From an uncultured Lachnospiraceae bacterium (GTDB lineage Bacteria > Bacillota > Clostridia > Lachnospirales > Lachnospiraceae): a stretch of 49,019 nucleotides of DNA. The first letter of the stretch is position 1. Every line of letters starts with the position of its first letter. Location of the stretch: the NCBI GenBank assembly GCA_946405185.1, contig CAMJGH010000009.1:1-49019 (forward strand), read 5' to 3'. The notes under the pieces were generated by a model. The model was not told the DNA's origin. It saw only the letters and a list, made by a program, of their open reading frames with translations, and ran no database searches. Positions 16,301 to 24,642 of this stretch are shown piece by piece. The position numbers and the translations under genes are program-made.

Positions 16301-17164
16301 AAGGCCGAAGCCATCACGCAGACCCCGGCCCGTGCGGCGGGCTCTGCCGGACTGTCCGCGGAAGGCCTGGCGCCGGCGGCGGATGCCGCTTCCATGCAGG
16401 TGTTTGCCAGCATCGCCAACGCGCTCGGCCGCATGGCGGATGCCGCGGAACGCGGCGGGGAGAACCCGCTGGCCCGTGCGGCCGCACCGGCCGTGCAGAC
16501 GGCCTCGGTGGCGCCGGCTGACGAAAATCGCGTTTCCTTCACGGCCCCGGCACCGGAATCCAAAGACGATGCCATCGCCCGGCTCCGCGAGGAGATGGAA
16601 GAGCAGCTTCGGCAGCTGCGTGAGGAAAACGAGCGCCTGCGCGCCGGCCTGACGGCCGCGAAAGAAAGCCCCACCGCACCGGAACCGGCCGCCTTCCCTG
16701 CGGAAGAGCCGGAGGCCGAAACTGCCGAAGACGACTTCATCCTGCAGGATCCCTTTGCTGTGGATGATACCGACAGCCTGGACGATGAGGAGTTCGGCGG
16801 CGAGGAAGAGGGCGAGCTGTCGCTTTTGTTCGGCGGAGATTCCCTGGAGGGTACCGATTTCGACTTCGACGACGAAGACGAAGAGGACGACTGGGATTCC
16901 GACGAAGAAGAAGACGAAGAAGACGAGGACGAAGAAGAAGACGACGAGGATGAGGAAGAGTCCGAGGACGATGAGGAAGGCGATGACGACTTCATGGCTT
17001 CCTTCTGCAGCTTCGCGGCCAGCCTCATGAACATGTCGCCGTTCGAAAAGATGCGGGCCAACGGCAACGACGTCCAGGAAATGACGCTGGACGATCTGAT
17101 CGCCGAGGCTGCGGCCCAGCAGGAACGCCGCCGCAAAGAGCGTGCGGGCGAGTGGAACAGCTGA
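13337..17164 (+). CDS. VirB3-VirB4 fusion: T4SS ATPase with hyperacidic C-terminal tail
   Basis: 1,275 residues. The first ~90 form a PrgI/VirB3-like module with two TM helices (about 21-40 and 45-61), followed by the VirB4 N-terminal domain and the AAA+ motor with Walker A GKSGSGKS (529-536) and Walker B VVVIDEAH (D771/E772). VirB4 powers assembly and transport at the inner face of the membrane. Residues ~940-1275 are an extension not usual for VirB4: Ala/Glu-rich, a coiled-coil-like stretch (about 1075-1105, REEMEEQLRQLREENERL) and, at about 1165-1215, an almost pure Asp/Glu block. The last ~45 residues are ordinary again (FEKMRANGNDVQEMTLDDL), so the acidic block is not a frameshift. AAGGAAA precedes the ATG. 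The stop lies 20 bases before the next start. Confidence 0.9.
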   Translation: MQRLIPEKTKVHIELFRGVTIGDIVVAGVGLLLLFFTLISNLPFRYIICLVIIALTVLMVVRLDEQPNYLYFLHILTFLGYKRHFAKEKGKGARPMKEIVAFTGIHDDCIEYLGGQYYGAALEISPVEFRFYSELRRNNAIENCFGRILRSLPPDLSANIVKIERPIIYDGYRDREYEKLQHLSESYENGVFTEEELKARVEIEYDRINELIDYNETNRIVDGFYYLVLYEADRRQLEQSIRAAAQAMQQGDVPTHRLNDKELAIFLKYTNSIDFDEREADDLTNEELVAWAQPDTVDMRVRRVDVNGIQTHNLRVVNYPTTVGDAWLAGVMSIPGTKVVVKCRPMDRTKAIRNIDRSLTELRGQWSVTGVDSRRMEIETHIGTLQELLGTLQSESESLLETDIYITAYDIIATNNATKGEPRPSILPLMPDMKKNVRRTWQESGFRLNNCEFDQVEAFIGSQVNARDPMVKDGRGISSNTVAACFPWIYAHISDEGGVKLGESDGIPVFIDFFRRDSERVNSNMVIVGKSGSGKSYATKSLLANLAAEDARIFILDPENEYTELARNLHGQIINVGNAQYGRLNPFHIITALDDDEAGEGGPAGSYATHLQFLEEFFRQIMPDCDKDAMEYLNTLIDHMYLEHNITPETDLSRLRPEDYPIFDDVYDEVLQEFQSSDNPFTRDLLSNLMNYVAKFSTGGRNANIWNGPSTITTDENFTVFNFQSMLANRNQTIANAQMLLVLKYIDNEIIKNRDYNLKYHANRKIVVVIDEAHVFIDSKFPIALDFMFQLAKRIRKYNGMQIVITQNIKDFVGSDELARKSTAIINACQYSFIFALAPNDMQDLVTLYANAGGINESEQEQIVQAPRGQAFTIMSPTSRSTFEVRTAPGIAEMFENNDYVSRYFSGERGNDNWEDFVGDSRAAHEEAVANRPSETWAAARAISAPADTGVTLNVFDEDEYDAYLREQESERAASVTFMEMDEEPEETKAEAITQTPARAAGSAGLSAEGLAPAADAASMQVFASIANALGRMADAAERGGENPLARAAAPAVQTASVAPADENRVSFTAPAPESKDDAIARLREEMEEQLRQLREENERLRAGLTAAKESPTAPEPAAFPAEEPEAETAEDDFILQDPFAVDDTDSLDDEEFGGEEEGELSLLFGGDSLEGTDFDFDDEDEEDDWDSDEEEDEEDEDEEEDDEDEEESEDDEEGDDDFMASFCSFAASLMNMSPFEKMRANGNDVQEMTLDDLIAEAAAQQERRRKERAGEWNS

Positions 17165-17184
17165 ACCGGAGAGGAGCCTTCCTG

Positions 17185-20100
17185 ATGAAGGAGCAGTCAA
17201 TGAACAGACGGATAGGGAGCAGAAGAGCCGGCTTAAGGCGCCTGACGGCGTTTTTGCTGGCGGCCCTTCTGTGCGCGCAGGCGTTTTCCGGCCTGACGGT
17301 GCTGGCCGCCGGAGAACCGGGCGCGGCCGGTGCCGTTTCCTGGCGCGACCTGGACAACGGGGCGTCGCTGGGTGCCGGCCAGGATGTGACCAACACCTAC
17401 ATCCTGGAAGTGAGCAGCGGCACCAAGCAGGGCGGCGGTGCGCACGACAATATCCAGTACTTTACCATTACCTACCGGACCGGCAGCACCCGCCGGCAGG
17501 CCATCATCCTGCCGCGTGAAGACGCGGTGGCCACCAGTGTGGAGGCCGCGGCCAGCGTGGCCAGCCGCAACAGCCGGCGCCAGATGGTGACGGATACCTT
17601 CGGCTATGCCACTCCGGGCCTGGCCAACGCGACGGCGCTCGGCTCCGTCTCCACGGACCAGTTCCTGTTCACCACCCCGGAAGCCATCACGGGCATCGAG
17701 AGCATTCAGGTGTTCGGCCGCGATACCACCTCCGCCAGCACCTGGGCCTGCCAGGGCATGCGCATCTATCAGGTGGACCGCATGTACGGCCTGGAGATGT
17801 ACGGGTGGTATTCGGATACGCCGTACATCGACTTTGCCGGTTCCATCATCGGCGAAGTGATCATGGGCGACGGCGGCGGGATCTTCCGCTGGAGCGGCAG
17901 CGGCGGCATGTTCAACATCCGCCAGTCGGGCCAGCCGAACGGCACCGCCGGGTGCGTCCTGGTGGACGTTCCGCATAAAGCCTCTTTTGAATCCGAAAAG
18001 AAGATGACCACCCACGTGGGCGACCGCCATCTGTCTCAGGCGCAAAACCGCGTGGTCCTGCGGCTGGATCTGGCCGATATGGGCGGCGCGGGCTTTGAAT
18101 CGCTCGCGGCCAGCTACGAGGCCGGCAGCCATACGAAGATCAGTGACCTGCAGCTGTGCGAAACGGCTGCGCTGAAGATCCGCTACAAGGATACGTTCGG
18201 GGATGCCCGCGAGTTTTCCATGCCGCTCGTCGTCAACGCTCTCGGCCAGGTGGTCGAGGTGCTGGGTGACGTGGAGATCGCCGGCTACGGCCAGCAGGGG
18301 GATTCCATCGCCGTGGCGGCGCTGCTGCCGGATTTCGCCGAGCTGCAGTATGTCAGCCTCTTTGTGGGGCAGGACGCCGCCGTGCAGGCCGCCAATCTGT
18401 CCAGCACGTCGGAGGGCGGCGTGATCCGCCGGAACCGTGTGGCCAGAAGCCAGACGGACGACATCCGGTATCTGTGCTTTGCGGTCTACCAGGATGCCAG
18501 GGTGCAGGTGGGCCTGGACGGCGCCACCGTGGTCTACAACTATCAGCCGGGTGAGGGCAACCCCATCCAGTACAGCACCGCCACCACCGTGGAAGGCGTG
18601 GCCATGGCCGCCGGGCAGGAGAATTTCTTCTCCCTGCAGAAGTACCGGTCCGGGATGGTGCTGGCGCCGGTGGACCGCACCGAGCGCTACCTGGTCACGA
18701 TCTATACCGATGACGTGGCCAACGCCGGCACCACCGGCGACGTGCAGGTGCAGTTCGACTACGTCAGCTTAAAAGACACCGAACTCACCAGCGAAGCCTA
18801 CCGCATCAACGATTACGCCACGCAGTTCTACGGCGAGTGGCCCGGCAACGTGAGCAACTTCGCTTACCTCTACGGCATGCGCCAGGGCGGCATGATCCAG
18901 TTCATGGTGCCGCTGCAGGGCGTGCGGCAGTTTACCAATGCCTCCTTCAAGGTGGACGGCGATGAGTGGCAGGTCTCCGGCATGACGGTGGCGCTGGTCA
19001 AGTCGTACGAGGGCCGTGTGGCCGCGTGGAAAGAGGTGGAGAGCACCGAGCGCGACCCGGCCAACACCAGTCAGGCCCGCTTCAAGTCGCACCTGGAATA
19101 CACGCGCTACGTGGAGACGGACCGGGTGTGCTTCTCCATCGGCACGGTGCCGGATGAAGCAGGCAACATGCCGGATCCGGCCGAAGAAGGGTCCGGGTGG
19201 CAGCCCGGCACGCTCATCCAGGACGACGATGAGTGGACCGTGATCAACGGCGACACGGAGGAGATCAGCAGCCGCGACGATGTGGACTGGGGTACCTACC
19301 GCCGCATCATGACCTATGAAGACACCCAGCAGGATCTGGGGTTTGTGCGCGAACGCGCGGCGTATATCGTGAAGGTGAAGGTCATGGGCAACAAGACCAA
19401 CCCGGACGATGACGACTGCGGTTCCGAGAACCTCTTCTACTTCCAGCTGATCTTTGAGAACGGCAAGAGCGGCGTGACGCTGGCCAACCAGCAGATCGTC
19501 GGCGACGCCTTCCGCACCGGTGCCACCTGCCAGTTTACCATCTCCTGCAGCCAGGATTACGGCGATTTGCAGTCGGTGCTGATCATCCCGGATGACCAGG
19601 ATTCCAACTCGCACATCTACGACAAGCTGCAGATCGAGCGGATCGACATCGAAAAGAAATCCGATGACGCCCTGGTGCCTACCTGGGAGATCACGGGCGA
19701 CAAGGTGAACGGCCTCGGCTGGGTCGGCATCGAATACCGCGACGAAGGGTCTGCCGGTGCCAACGTGGGCGCGAAGGGCCGTTCGGTTTCGGAGATCGCC
19801 ACCACCTATCAGGTGACGGCGGCCAAGTACAGCGCCAAGCTCCTGGTGGCCATTTCCACCGGCCCGTCGGGCACGCGCGTGTCCCGCGATGACGACTTCA
19901 ACCCCATCACCGTGGCGAACCCGCCTTTCTCCGGCGGCGTCATGATGAACATGAACTACCTGGATACCGAAGGCCGCCTGCAGACCATTGAGGGTCTGGA
20001 CATCGTCAAGGCCATGAACGAGTATGCCGGCCTGGAGGATAACCACACGCGCCGGTACGAAGACGGCCTGGAGATCAAGGAAGAAGAAGTGACCTACGTG

Positions 20101-23100
20101 GTCAGCGATACGCAGTATCACTTCCGCGCAGGCTCCACGGACTGCTTCTTTGTGACGGTCTCAAACGTCTGGCAGCTGCTGGACGCCAGCCTGAACATCC
20201 GCTCGGATGTGGTCAGTGACTGGAACATCACGGATGTGAAGGTGTACCTGGTCAATTCGCAGGGCCAGCGGTTCCTCAACGCCAACGGCGATTACGAGTA
20301 CAAGTATCCGTCGGGCAAGGGGCTGTCGCTGGTGGCCCAGTGGAACCGCGAGGAGAACGACAACCTCGACAAGAGCGTGGAAGTCTACTCCACGAGCACC
20401 AAATCGCCCATCGCGGAGGCCACCATCTTCTTCGACTGCGAGCCCATCAAGCTGTCCGATAAGGCCTACTCCTGGTCTGCTTCGGTCTCGCCGGTCCCGA
20501 AGTCGCGCGACGATGTGCTGAACCTGTTCATCTATCCGAACGTCGGGGATGGCCTGACGCCGCCGACGGCGTACAACCTGACGGCGGGCATCCGCTACAC
20601 CGAGGCCACCACGCGCCGCTCCATGCAGACCTCTGCCAGGCTGCAGCTGGGCGCCAACGCGGAGGGCGAGCCGGTGTTCTACGCCATCGGCATCGGTGCG
20701 CAGGATCTGGACAGCATCCAGGGCGTGGACATTGTGTCCGACGCCATGACGGCCATCAAGGCGCCGCTTGAACACGCCGAGATCCAGCGCGTGCGCAACG
20801 GCGTGCTGGTGGAAACCTACTATCTGTTCGGCGTGGTCAACGCCGGCGACGGCGGCTCCATGATGGTCTACACCAAGAGAGCCCCGGACAACGTGCAGAG
20901 CGTCTTCGTGCAGTTTGACCGCACCATGGAGGAGCAGACGCTGGTGGCGCAGAGCAAGGACCTGATGCTGGCGGTGTACTTCCGCTCGGTGGACGGCCTC
21001 GGACAGGAACTGCGCAGCCGTTACCTCTACCTGTCGGATATGGGCTACAAGTCCGTTCACGGCGGGCAGGTGGTGGAATTTGACTTTGATCTTGGCGACG
21101 TGCGGCAGATCACCGGCGTGAGCCTGGTGCAGATCGGCGCGCTTCAGACATCGATCGAGCACCTCTGGACCGCCAACCAGCGGGTGGAGGACGGCGTGGT
21201 CACGGGCGACTGGAGCATTGAGCCGCCCATCACGGTGACCAAATCGCCGGTACGCACCAATCCGGAAGGCACGGTGGGGCTGGTCAGTCTCAAGTTCACC
21301 ACGTCGCTGGACGAAGGCTCCATCAGCAGCGGCACCAAGGATCCGGTGCGCCTGACGGTCGGCTACTACGATATCTACGGCGCGGAGCAGGAAGCGGTCT
21401 TTGAGGACGCCCGTCCGTACATCAACGACGGCAAGGGATTTGTGGCCGGCGGCACGGATACGCTGCGCCTGCTGGTACCGGGCCTCTCCGAACTGCGCTA
21501 CGTGGATCTGGAGCCGTACACCACGGACGGCGATGAGAGCACGCTTGCCAGCTGGAAGCTGGAGAAGGTGTCGGCCAGAGTGGGCCTGGACGGCCCGACC
21601 ATCAACCGGACGGTTGAAAAACGCATTGTGGAAGGGCACCCGGAGCGCGTGTTCCTGGCGGACATCCTCATGATCGGTACGGTGTATCTGTCCGACGGCA
21701 GCACCACGCAGCCGGCGGGGGACGATACCGAAACCGATGGCACGCAGAACGAAAACACCATCACGGTGGGCGAGCGCAAGAGCTACAGCATGGCTTCCGG
21801 CGTGAGCATGGCCGTGGCCATCCGCCTGGCCGGTTCGACCGAGGGCGTGGAAGGCAAGCTTATGCGCGTGGATCCGGTGACCGGCGCCGAGGAGACCGTC
21901 ACGGAACTCGTGGCCACCCACGGCTTCACGCAGGAGGAAGTGCAGCGCATCTACAGCCAGGCGCTGGCCTCCGCGGAGTCCACGGAAGCGTCTGTGGCGG
22001 AGCGCGAAGCCGCCCGCAAGGTGCTGAACATCGTGGGGCCGATGCTGAATGCCACCGGCACGTTTACAGCCGAGGGCAACGAAGTGGTCTTCACGCCGCC
22101 GCGCAACTACACCGGTTCCAAGGTGAAGTACATCATTGAAGTGAACGCCAAGGAAAACCGCGACGCCAAGTTCTGGGTCGAGTGCGTGGTGGACTATGAA
22201 AAGAACGACCTGCAGGCCGCTTACGACGAGCTGCTGGCCGTCATGAGCGCCGGTTCGGCCACCGTGATCAACGCATCGGACGGCAGCACGGACCAGACAG
22301 TGCTCTTTGATGAAGGCGGCAATAAGGCGGTGCTGGTGGATGGCGGCGATACGGTCAACATCTATCCGCGCGTGGCTGTGGGTGAAAGCTTTACGGCAAC
22401 CATCCAGGCGTACGATCCGGCGACCAGCGCGGCCGGTACGGTCAGTCTGAAAGGCCACAGCTATTCGGACAGCGAACTGAGCGGTTATGCATCGGCGGTG
22501 GACCGCGCCAAGCAGGAAACCGGAATGGACAACGATGCCTGGCAGTATGACCAGACGGTCAGACCGGCCGCAGAAGCCCTGCAGAATGCGGCGGCCAAGT
22601 ATCAGAGTGCAGCCGGCTCATTTGATGCCTCCGTGCCGCGGTTTGTGGCGCCGCAGAACTACACCGGTGCCAACCAGAGCTATCTGATCACCGTGAACAA
22701 GGGGACGGGGATGCTCTTCAGCCTGACGGTGACGGTGCGCAGCTCCGAGATGCTGGATCTGGAGGCGCTGAACAGTGCGCTGGAGGATGCGATCAGCAAG
22801 TATAACGAGGAAAAGGGAAGCGAAGAACCGTCCTCGGAGAGCGACAAGCCGGAGCAGGGCAATGCGAACCTGACCAAGCCTCAGCTGGCGGGTTATCTGA
22901 AAACCGCTTTCACGCAGCGTGAGAAAGCCACCGACAAGACGAACGATGAACTCGTCGAAGAACTGTATGACGAGATGAGCACGTACATGGACTATCTGGT
23001 CCAGACGTACTACAAGTCGGCGGATGATATCACCACCATTGAGAGCCTGGCCGTGGAACAGCTGGTCAAGCGTCTGGATGAGTTGGGATATCTGAAGCCT

Positions 23101-23148
23101 AAAGCAGCGGAACCTTCTACGGAGGCTTCCTCGGAGGCCGCCCCGTAA
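17185..23148 (+). CDS. Giant exported protein (~1,990 residues) built of repeated beta-sandwich-like domains
   Basis: 1,987 residues from ATG 17185 (GGAGAGGAG eight bases upstream); ATG 17200 is also possible. A GTG at 17152 would overlap the VirB4 gene. A basic n-region and hydrophobic core (LTAFLLAALLCAQAFSGLTVLA) form a signal peptide. The body repeats a loose pattern of Trp-containing strands with 'L..V......W.L..V.V' character, reminiscent of PLAT/LH2 or jelly-roll domains. Examples are AELQYVSLFVGQ, GDLQSVLIIPDD and SELRYVDLEPY. Near the end two related strands NYTGSKVKYIIEVN and NYTGANQSYLITVN recur (about 1648 and 1822), then an E/S-rich linker and a helical end. No TM or sorting signal follows. 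It may form a surface layer, sheath or contact structure of the machine. No known family was recognised. Confidence 0.75.
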   Translation: MKEQSMNRRIGSRRAGLRRLTAFLLAALLCAQAFSGLTVLAAGEPGAAGAVSWRDLDNGASLGAGQDVTNTYILEVSSGTKQGGGAHDNIQYFTITYRTGSTRRQAIILPREDAVATSVEAAASVASRNSRRQMVTDTFGYATPGLANATALGSVSTDQFLFTTPEAITGIESIQVFGRDTTSASTWACQGMRIYQVDRMYGLEMYGWYSDTPYIDFAGSIIGEVIMGDGGGIFRWSGSGGMFNIRQSGQPNGTAGCVLVDVPHKASFESEKKMTTHVGDRHLSQAQNRVVLRLDLADMGGAGFESLAASYEAGSHTKISDLQLCETAALKIRYKDTFGDAREFSMPLVVNALGQVVEVLGDVEIAGYGQQGDSIAVAALLPDFAELQYVSLFVGQDAAVQAANLSSTSEGGVIRRNRVARSQTDDIRYLCFAVYQDARVQVGLDGATVVYNYQPGEGNPIQYSTATTVEGVAMAAGQENFFSLQKYRSGMVLAPVDRTERYLVTIYTDDVANAGTTGDVQVQFDYVSLKDTELTSEAYRINDYATQFYGEWPGNVSNFAYLYGMRQGGMIQFMVPLQGVRQFTNASFKVDGDEWQVSGMTVALVKSYEGRVAAWKEVESTERDPANTSQARFKSHLEYTRYVETDRVCFSIGTVPDEAGNMPDPAEEGSGWQPGTLIQDDDEWTVINGDTEEISSRDDVDWGTYRRIMTYEDTQQDLGFVRERAAYIVKVKVMGNKTNPDDDDCGSENLFYFQLIFENGKSGVTLANQQIVGDAFRTGATCQFTISCSQDYGDLQSVLIIPDDQDSNSHIYDKLQIERIDIEKKSDDALVPTWEITGDKVNGLGWVGIEYRDEGSAGANVGAKGRSVSEIATTYQVTAAKYSAKLLVAISTGPSGTRVSRDDDFNPITVANPPFSGGVMMNMNYLDTEGRLQTIEGLDIVKAMNEYAGLEDNHTRRYEDGLEIKEEEVTYVVSDTQYHFRAGSTDCFFVTVSNVWQLLDASLNIRSDVVSDWNITDVKVYLVNSQGQRFLNANGDYEYKYPSGKGLSLVAQWNREENDNLDKSVEVYSTSTKSPIAEATIFFDCEPIKLSDKAYSWSASVSPVPKSRDDVLNLFIYPNVGDGLTPPTAYNLTAGIRYTEATTRRSMQTSARLQLGANAEGEPVFYAIGIGAQDLDSIQGVDIVSDAMTAIKAPLEHAEIQRVRNGVLVETYYLFGVVNAGDGGSMMVYTKRAPDNVQSVFVQFDRTMEEQTLVAQSKDLMLAVYFRSVDGLGQELRSRYLYLSDMGYKSVHGGQVVEFDFDLGDVRQITGVSLVQIGALQTSIEHLWTANQRVEDGVVTGDWSIEPPITVTKSPVRTNPEGTVGLVSLKFTTSLDEGSISSGTKDPVRLTVGYYDIYGAEQEAVFEDARPYINDGKGFVAGGTDTLRLLVPGLSELRYVDLEPYTTDGDESTLASWKLEKVSARVGLDGPTINRTVEKRIVEGHPERVFLADILMIGTVYLSDGSTTQPAGDDTETDGTQNENTITVGERKSYSMASGVSMAVAIRLAGSTEGVEGKLMRVDPVTGAEETVTELVATHGFTQEEVQRIYSQALASAESTEASVAEREAARKVLNIVGPMLNATGTFTAEGNEVVFTPPRNYTGSKVKYIIEVNAKENRDAKFWVECVVDYEKNDLQAAYDELLAVMSAGSATVINASDGSTDQTVLFDEGGNKAVLVDGGDTVNIYPRVAVGESFTATIQAYDPATSAAGTVSLKGHSYSDSELSGYASAVDRAKQETGMDNDAWQYDQTVRPAAEALQNAAAKYQSAAGSFDASVPRFVAPQNYTGANQSYLITVNKGTGMLFSLTVTVRSSEMLDLEALNSALEDAISKYNEEKGSEEPSSESDKPEQGNANLTKPQLAGYLKTAFTQREKATDKTNDELVEELYDEMSTYMDYLVQTYYKSADDITTIESLAVEQLVKRLDELGYLKPKAAEPSTEASSEAAP

Positions 23149-23275
23149 GGCAGACAGACAGACCCAAAGCCCCGCGGCCGAAAGCGTAAAGCTTCCGGCC
23201 GCCGCGGGCGTTTCAAAAGCAGTATGTTGTAAGACGGAAACAGGCGCCGGGAGACCGGCGCGGAAAGAAAGCATC

Positions 23276-24613
23276 ATGGCCAAGCGGAAAGACAAACGCA
23301 AGGAAGAACAGACAGAAGAACTCCTCTTTGAGAGCGACAAGGTGCTGCAGGCCGAGAAGCGCCGGCGGATCATCCTGCCGGCGGCCATCGTGGCCGGCAT
23401 CCTGCTGCTCGTAGTCGTCATCGCGCTGATCGTGCGGGGAAGCCGCAAGGAGCGCGTCGTCCCGGCCGAGGAGATGACCGGCGCCTACGCGTACACGTGG
23501 GACCTGGACCGCAAGGGTGTGGTCACGCTGACCATCGACCACGCGGCCTATCCGGACGCGCAGTGGGTGATCACGGAGCCCTCAGCGGAAGAAGAGATGA
23601 CCGCGGAACCGGAGACGGACGCGGAAGGGGAGACGGTGGAGACGGCCGGGCCGCCCACGCCGGTGATGCTGGCTGCGGTCGCGCAGAACACCGCCAAAAA
23701 CACCGTCATCCATCTGACGCCGCAGCTGCCGGGCCTTTTCGCGATGACCGTACAGCTTCAGAACGGCGGGGATGCCGGCGATGTCCTCTACCAGTACCGG
23801 TTTGTGGTGCAGGTGGCCAGCGAGGTGTCGGGCCTGCGGGCTACGCCGTACGCGGCTTCCGGTACCGCCACACCCGGCAGGCTGTCGGGCGGTGAGGGGA
23901 CCGGTTACGCCTACACCATCACGTATGCAGGCGCCAGCGATCTGCAGATCCGCATGCAGGTCCCGGGCGGTGAGGAGGCGGCCGAAGCCATGACGGAGAG
24001 CGGCAGCGTTTCGGAAAGCGCGGAAGCCACTCCGGAAAACACCGCCGAAACCGCATCGGAAGACACCACCGAGGCCGCCGCCGAAGAGCGGACGCTCACA
24101 CCGGAGGAGGCATCGGCGTCCCTGGAGGCCGACCAGAAGGAGAAACCGTCGCACGAGCCGGGCGAAGGAGTGGATCCGGAGCTGGAAGGCCTGAGCTGGG
24201 ATGCCACGCCGGCGGACATGGAGAGCATGCCGACCGCGGGGCCTGAACCCGCATCCGTACCGTCCGGTGAGGACGAAAGCGAAGCGGCATCGTCCGCGGA
24301 AAACAGCACCGAAGCCGCCTCTGAGACGGAAGGCGAGACCCGCACCCTGCCGGAGGGGTGGGGCGAGGATACCGCCGTTGACATGTGGCTGGGCGGCTCT
24401 TCCGATGAGGAAGTGGCTATCGTAAGCGGGCCGTTTTTTGAGACGGACGGGACGGCGCTGGTGGCGTACGTGAGGGCCGGCAGCAAGGCCGGCAGCTGCA
24501 CGCTGACCATCGAAAATCCCTACCAGGGTGTGAAACTGACGGTGACCTATGAGCGGACCGAGGACGGATCGGTCACGGTGACGGACCATACGCTGACCGT
24601 CCCGGAAGGCTGA
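23276..24613 (+). CDS. Single-pass membrane protein with long extracytoplasmic part
   Basis: 445 residues. A short basic cytoplasmic N-terminus (KRKDKRKEEQ) is followed by one TM helix at about 38-60 (ILPAAIVAGILLLVVVIALIV), with the rest outside. Two beta-rich segments (about 70-230 and 355-445) are joined by a ~130-residue Glu/Ser/Ala/Thr-rich linker that looks unstructured. The topology (short inside, one TM, large outside) is that of VirB8/TcpC-type T4SS scaffold proteins, but no sequence similarity to them could be seen, so this is only a positional guess. The ribosome binding site is weak (GAAAG). It lies between the giant-protein gene and the coupling-ATPase gene. Confidence 0.65.
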   Translation: MAKRKDKRKEEQTEELLFESDKVLQAEKRRRIILPAAIVAGILLLVVVIALIVRGSRKERVVPAEEMTGAYAYTWDLDRKGVVTLTIDHAAYPDAQWVITEPSAEEEMTAEPETDAEGETVETAGPPTPVMLAAVAQNTAKNTVIHLTPQLPGLFAMTVQLQNGGDAGDVLYQYRFVVQVASEVSGLRATPYAASGTATPGRLSGGEGTGYAYTITYAGASDLQIRMQVPGGEEAAEAMTESGSVSESAEATPENTAETASEDTTEAAAEERTLTPEEASASLEADQKEKPSHEPGEGVDPELEGLSWDATPADMESMPTAGPEPASVPSGEDESEAASSAENSTEAASETEGETRTLPEGWGEDTAVDMWLGGSSDEEVAIVSGPFFETDGTALVAYVRAGSKAGSCTLTIENPYQGVKLTVTYERTEDGSVTVTDHTLTVPEG

Positions 24614-24642
24614 TGACGGGAAAGCCCTGAAAGGAGGCGGAT

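Noticed and set aside
16860-16995. Frameshift or misassembly suspected at the Asp/Glu-rich block of the VirB4 protein
   Set aside because: The frame continues into a normal-looking end with typical codon use and a stop 20 bases before the next start, so the block is a real low-complexity segment.
14135-17200. A 1,021-codon antisense frame opposite the VirB4 gene
   Set aside because: It is a shadow of the GC-rich codon bias (third-position G/C); its product is His/Val/Arg-rich low-complexity sequence without motifs, while the plus strand encodes an intact VirB4.
20161-22458. A 765-codon antisense frame opposite the giant exported protein
   Set aside because: Same codon-bias shadow; no ribosome binding site, and the composition is rich in His, Arg and Val with no recognisable domain.
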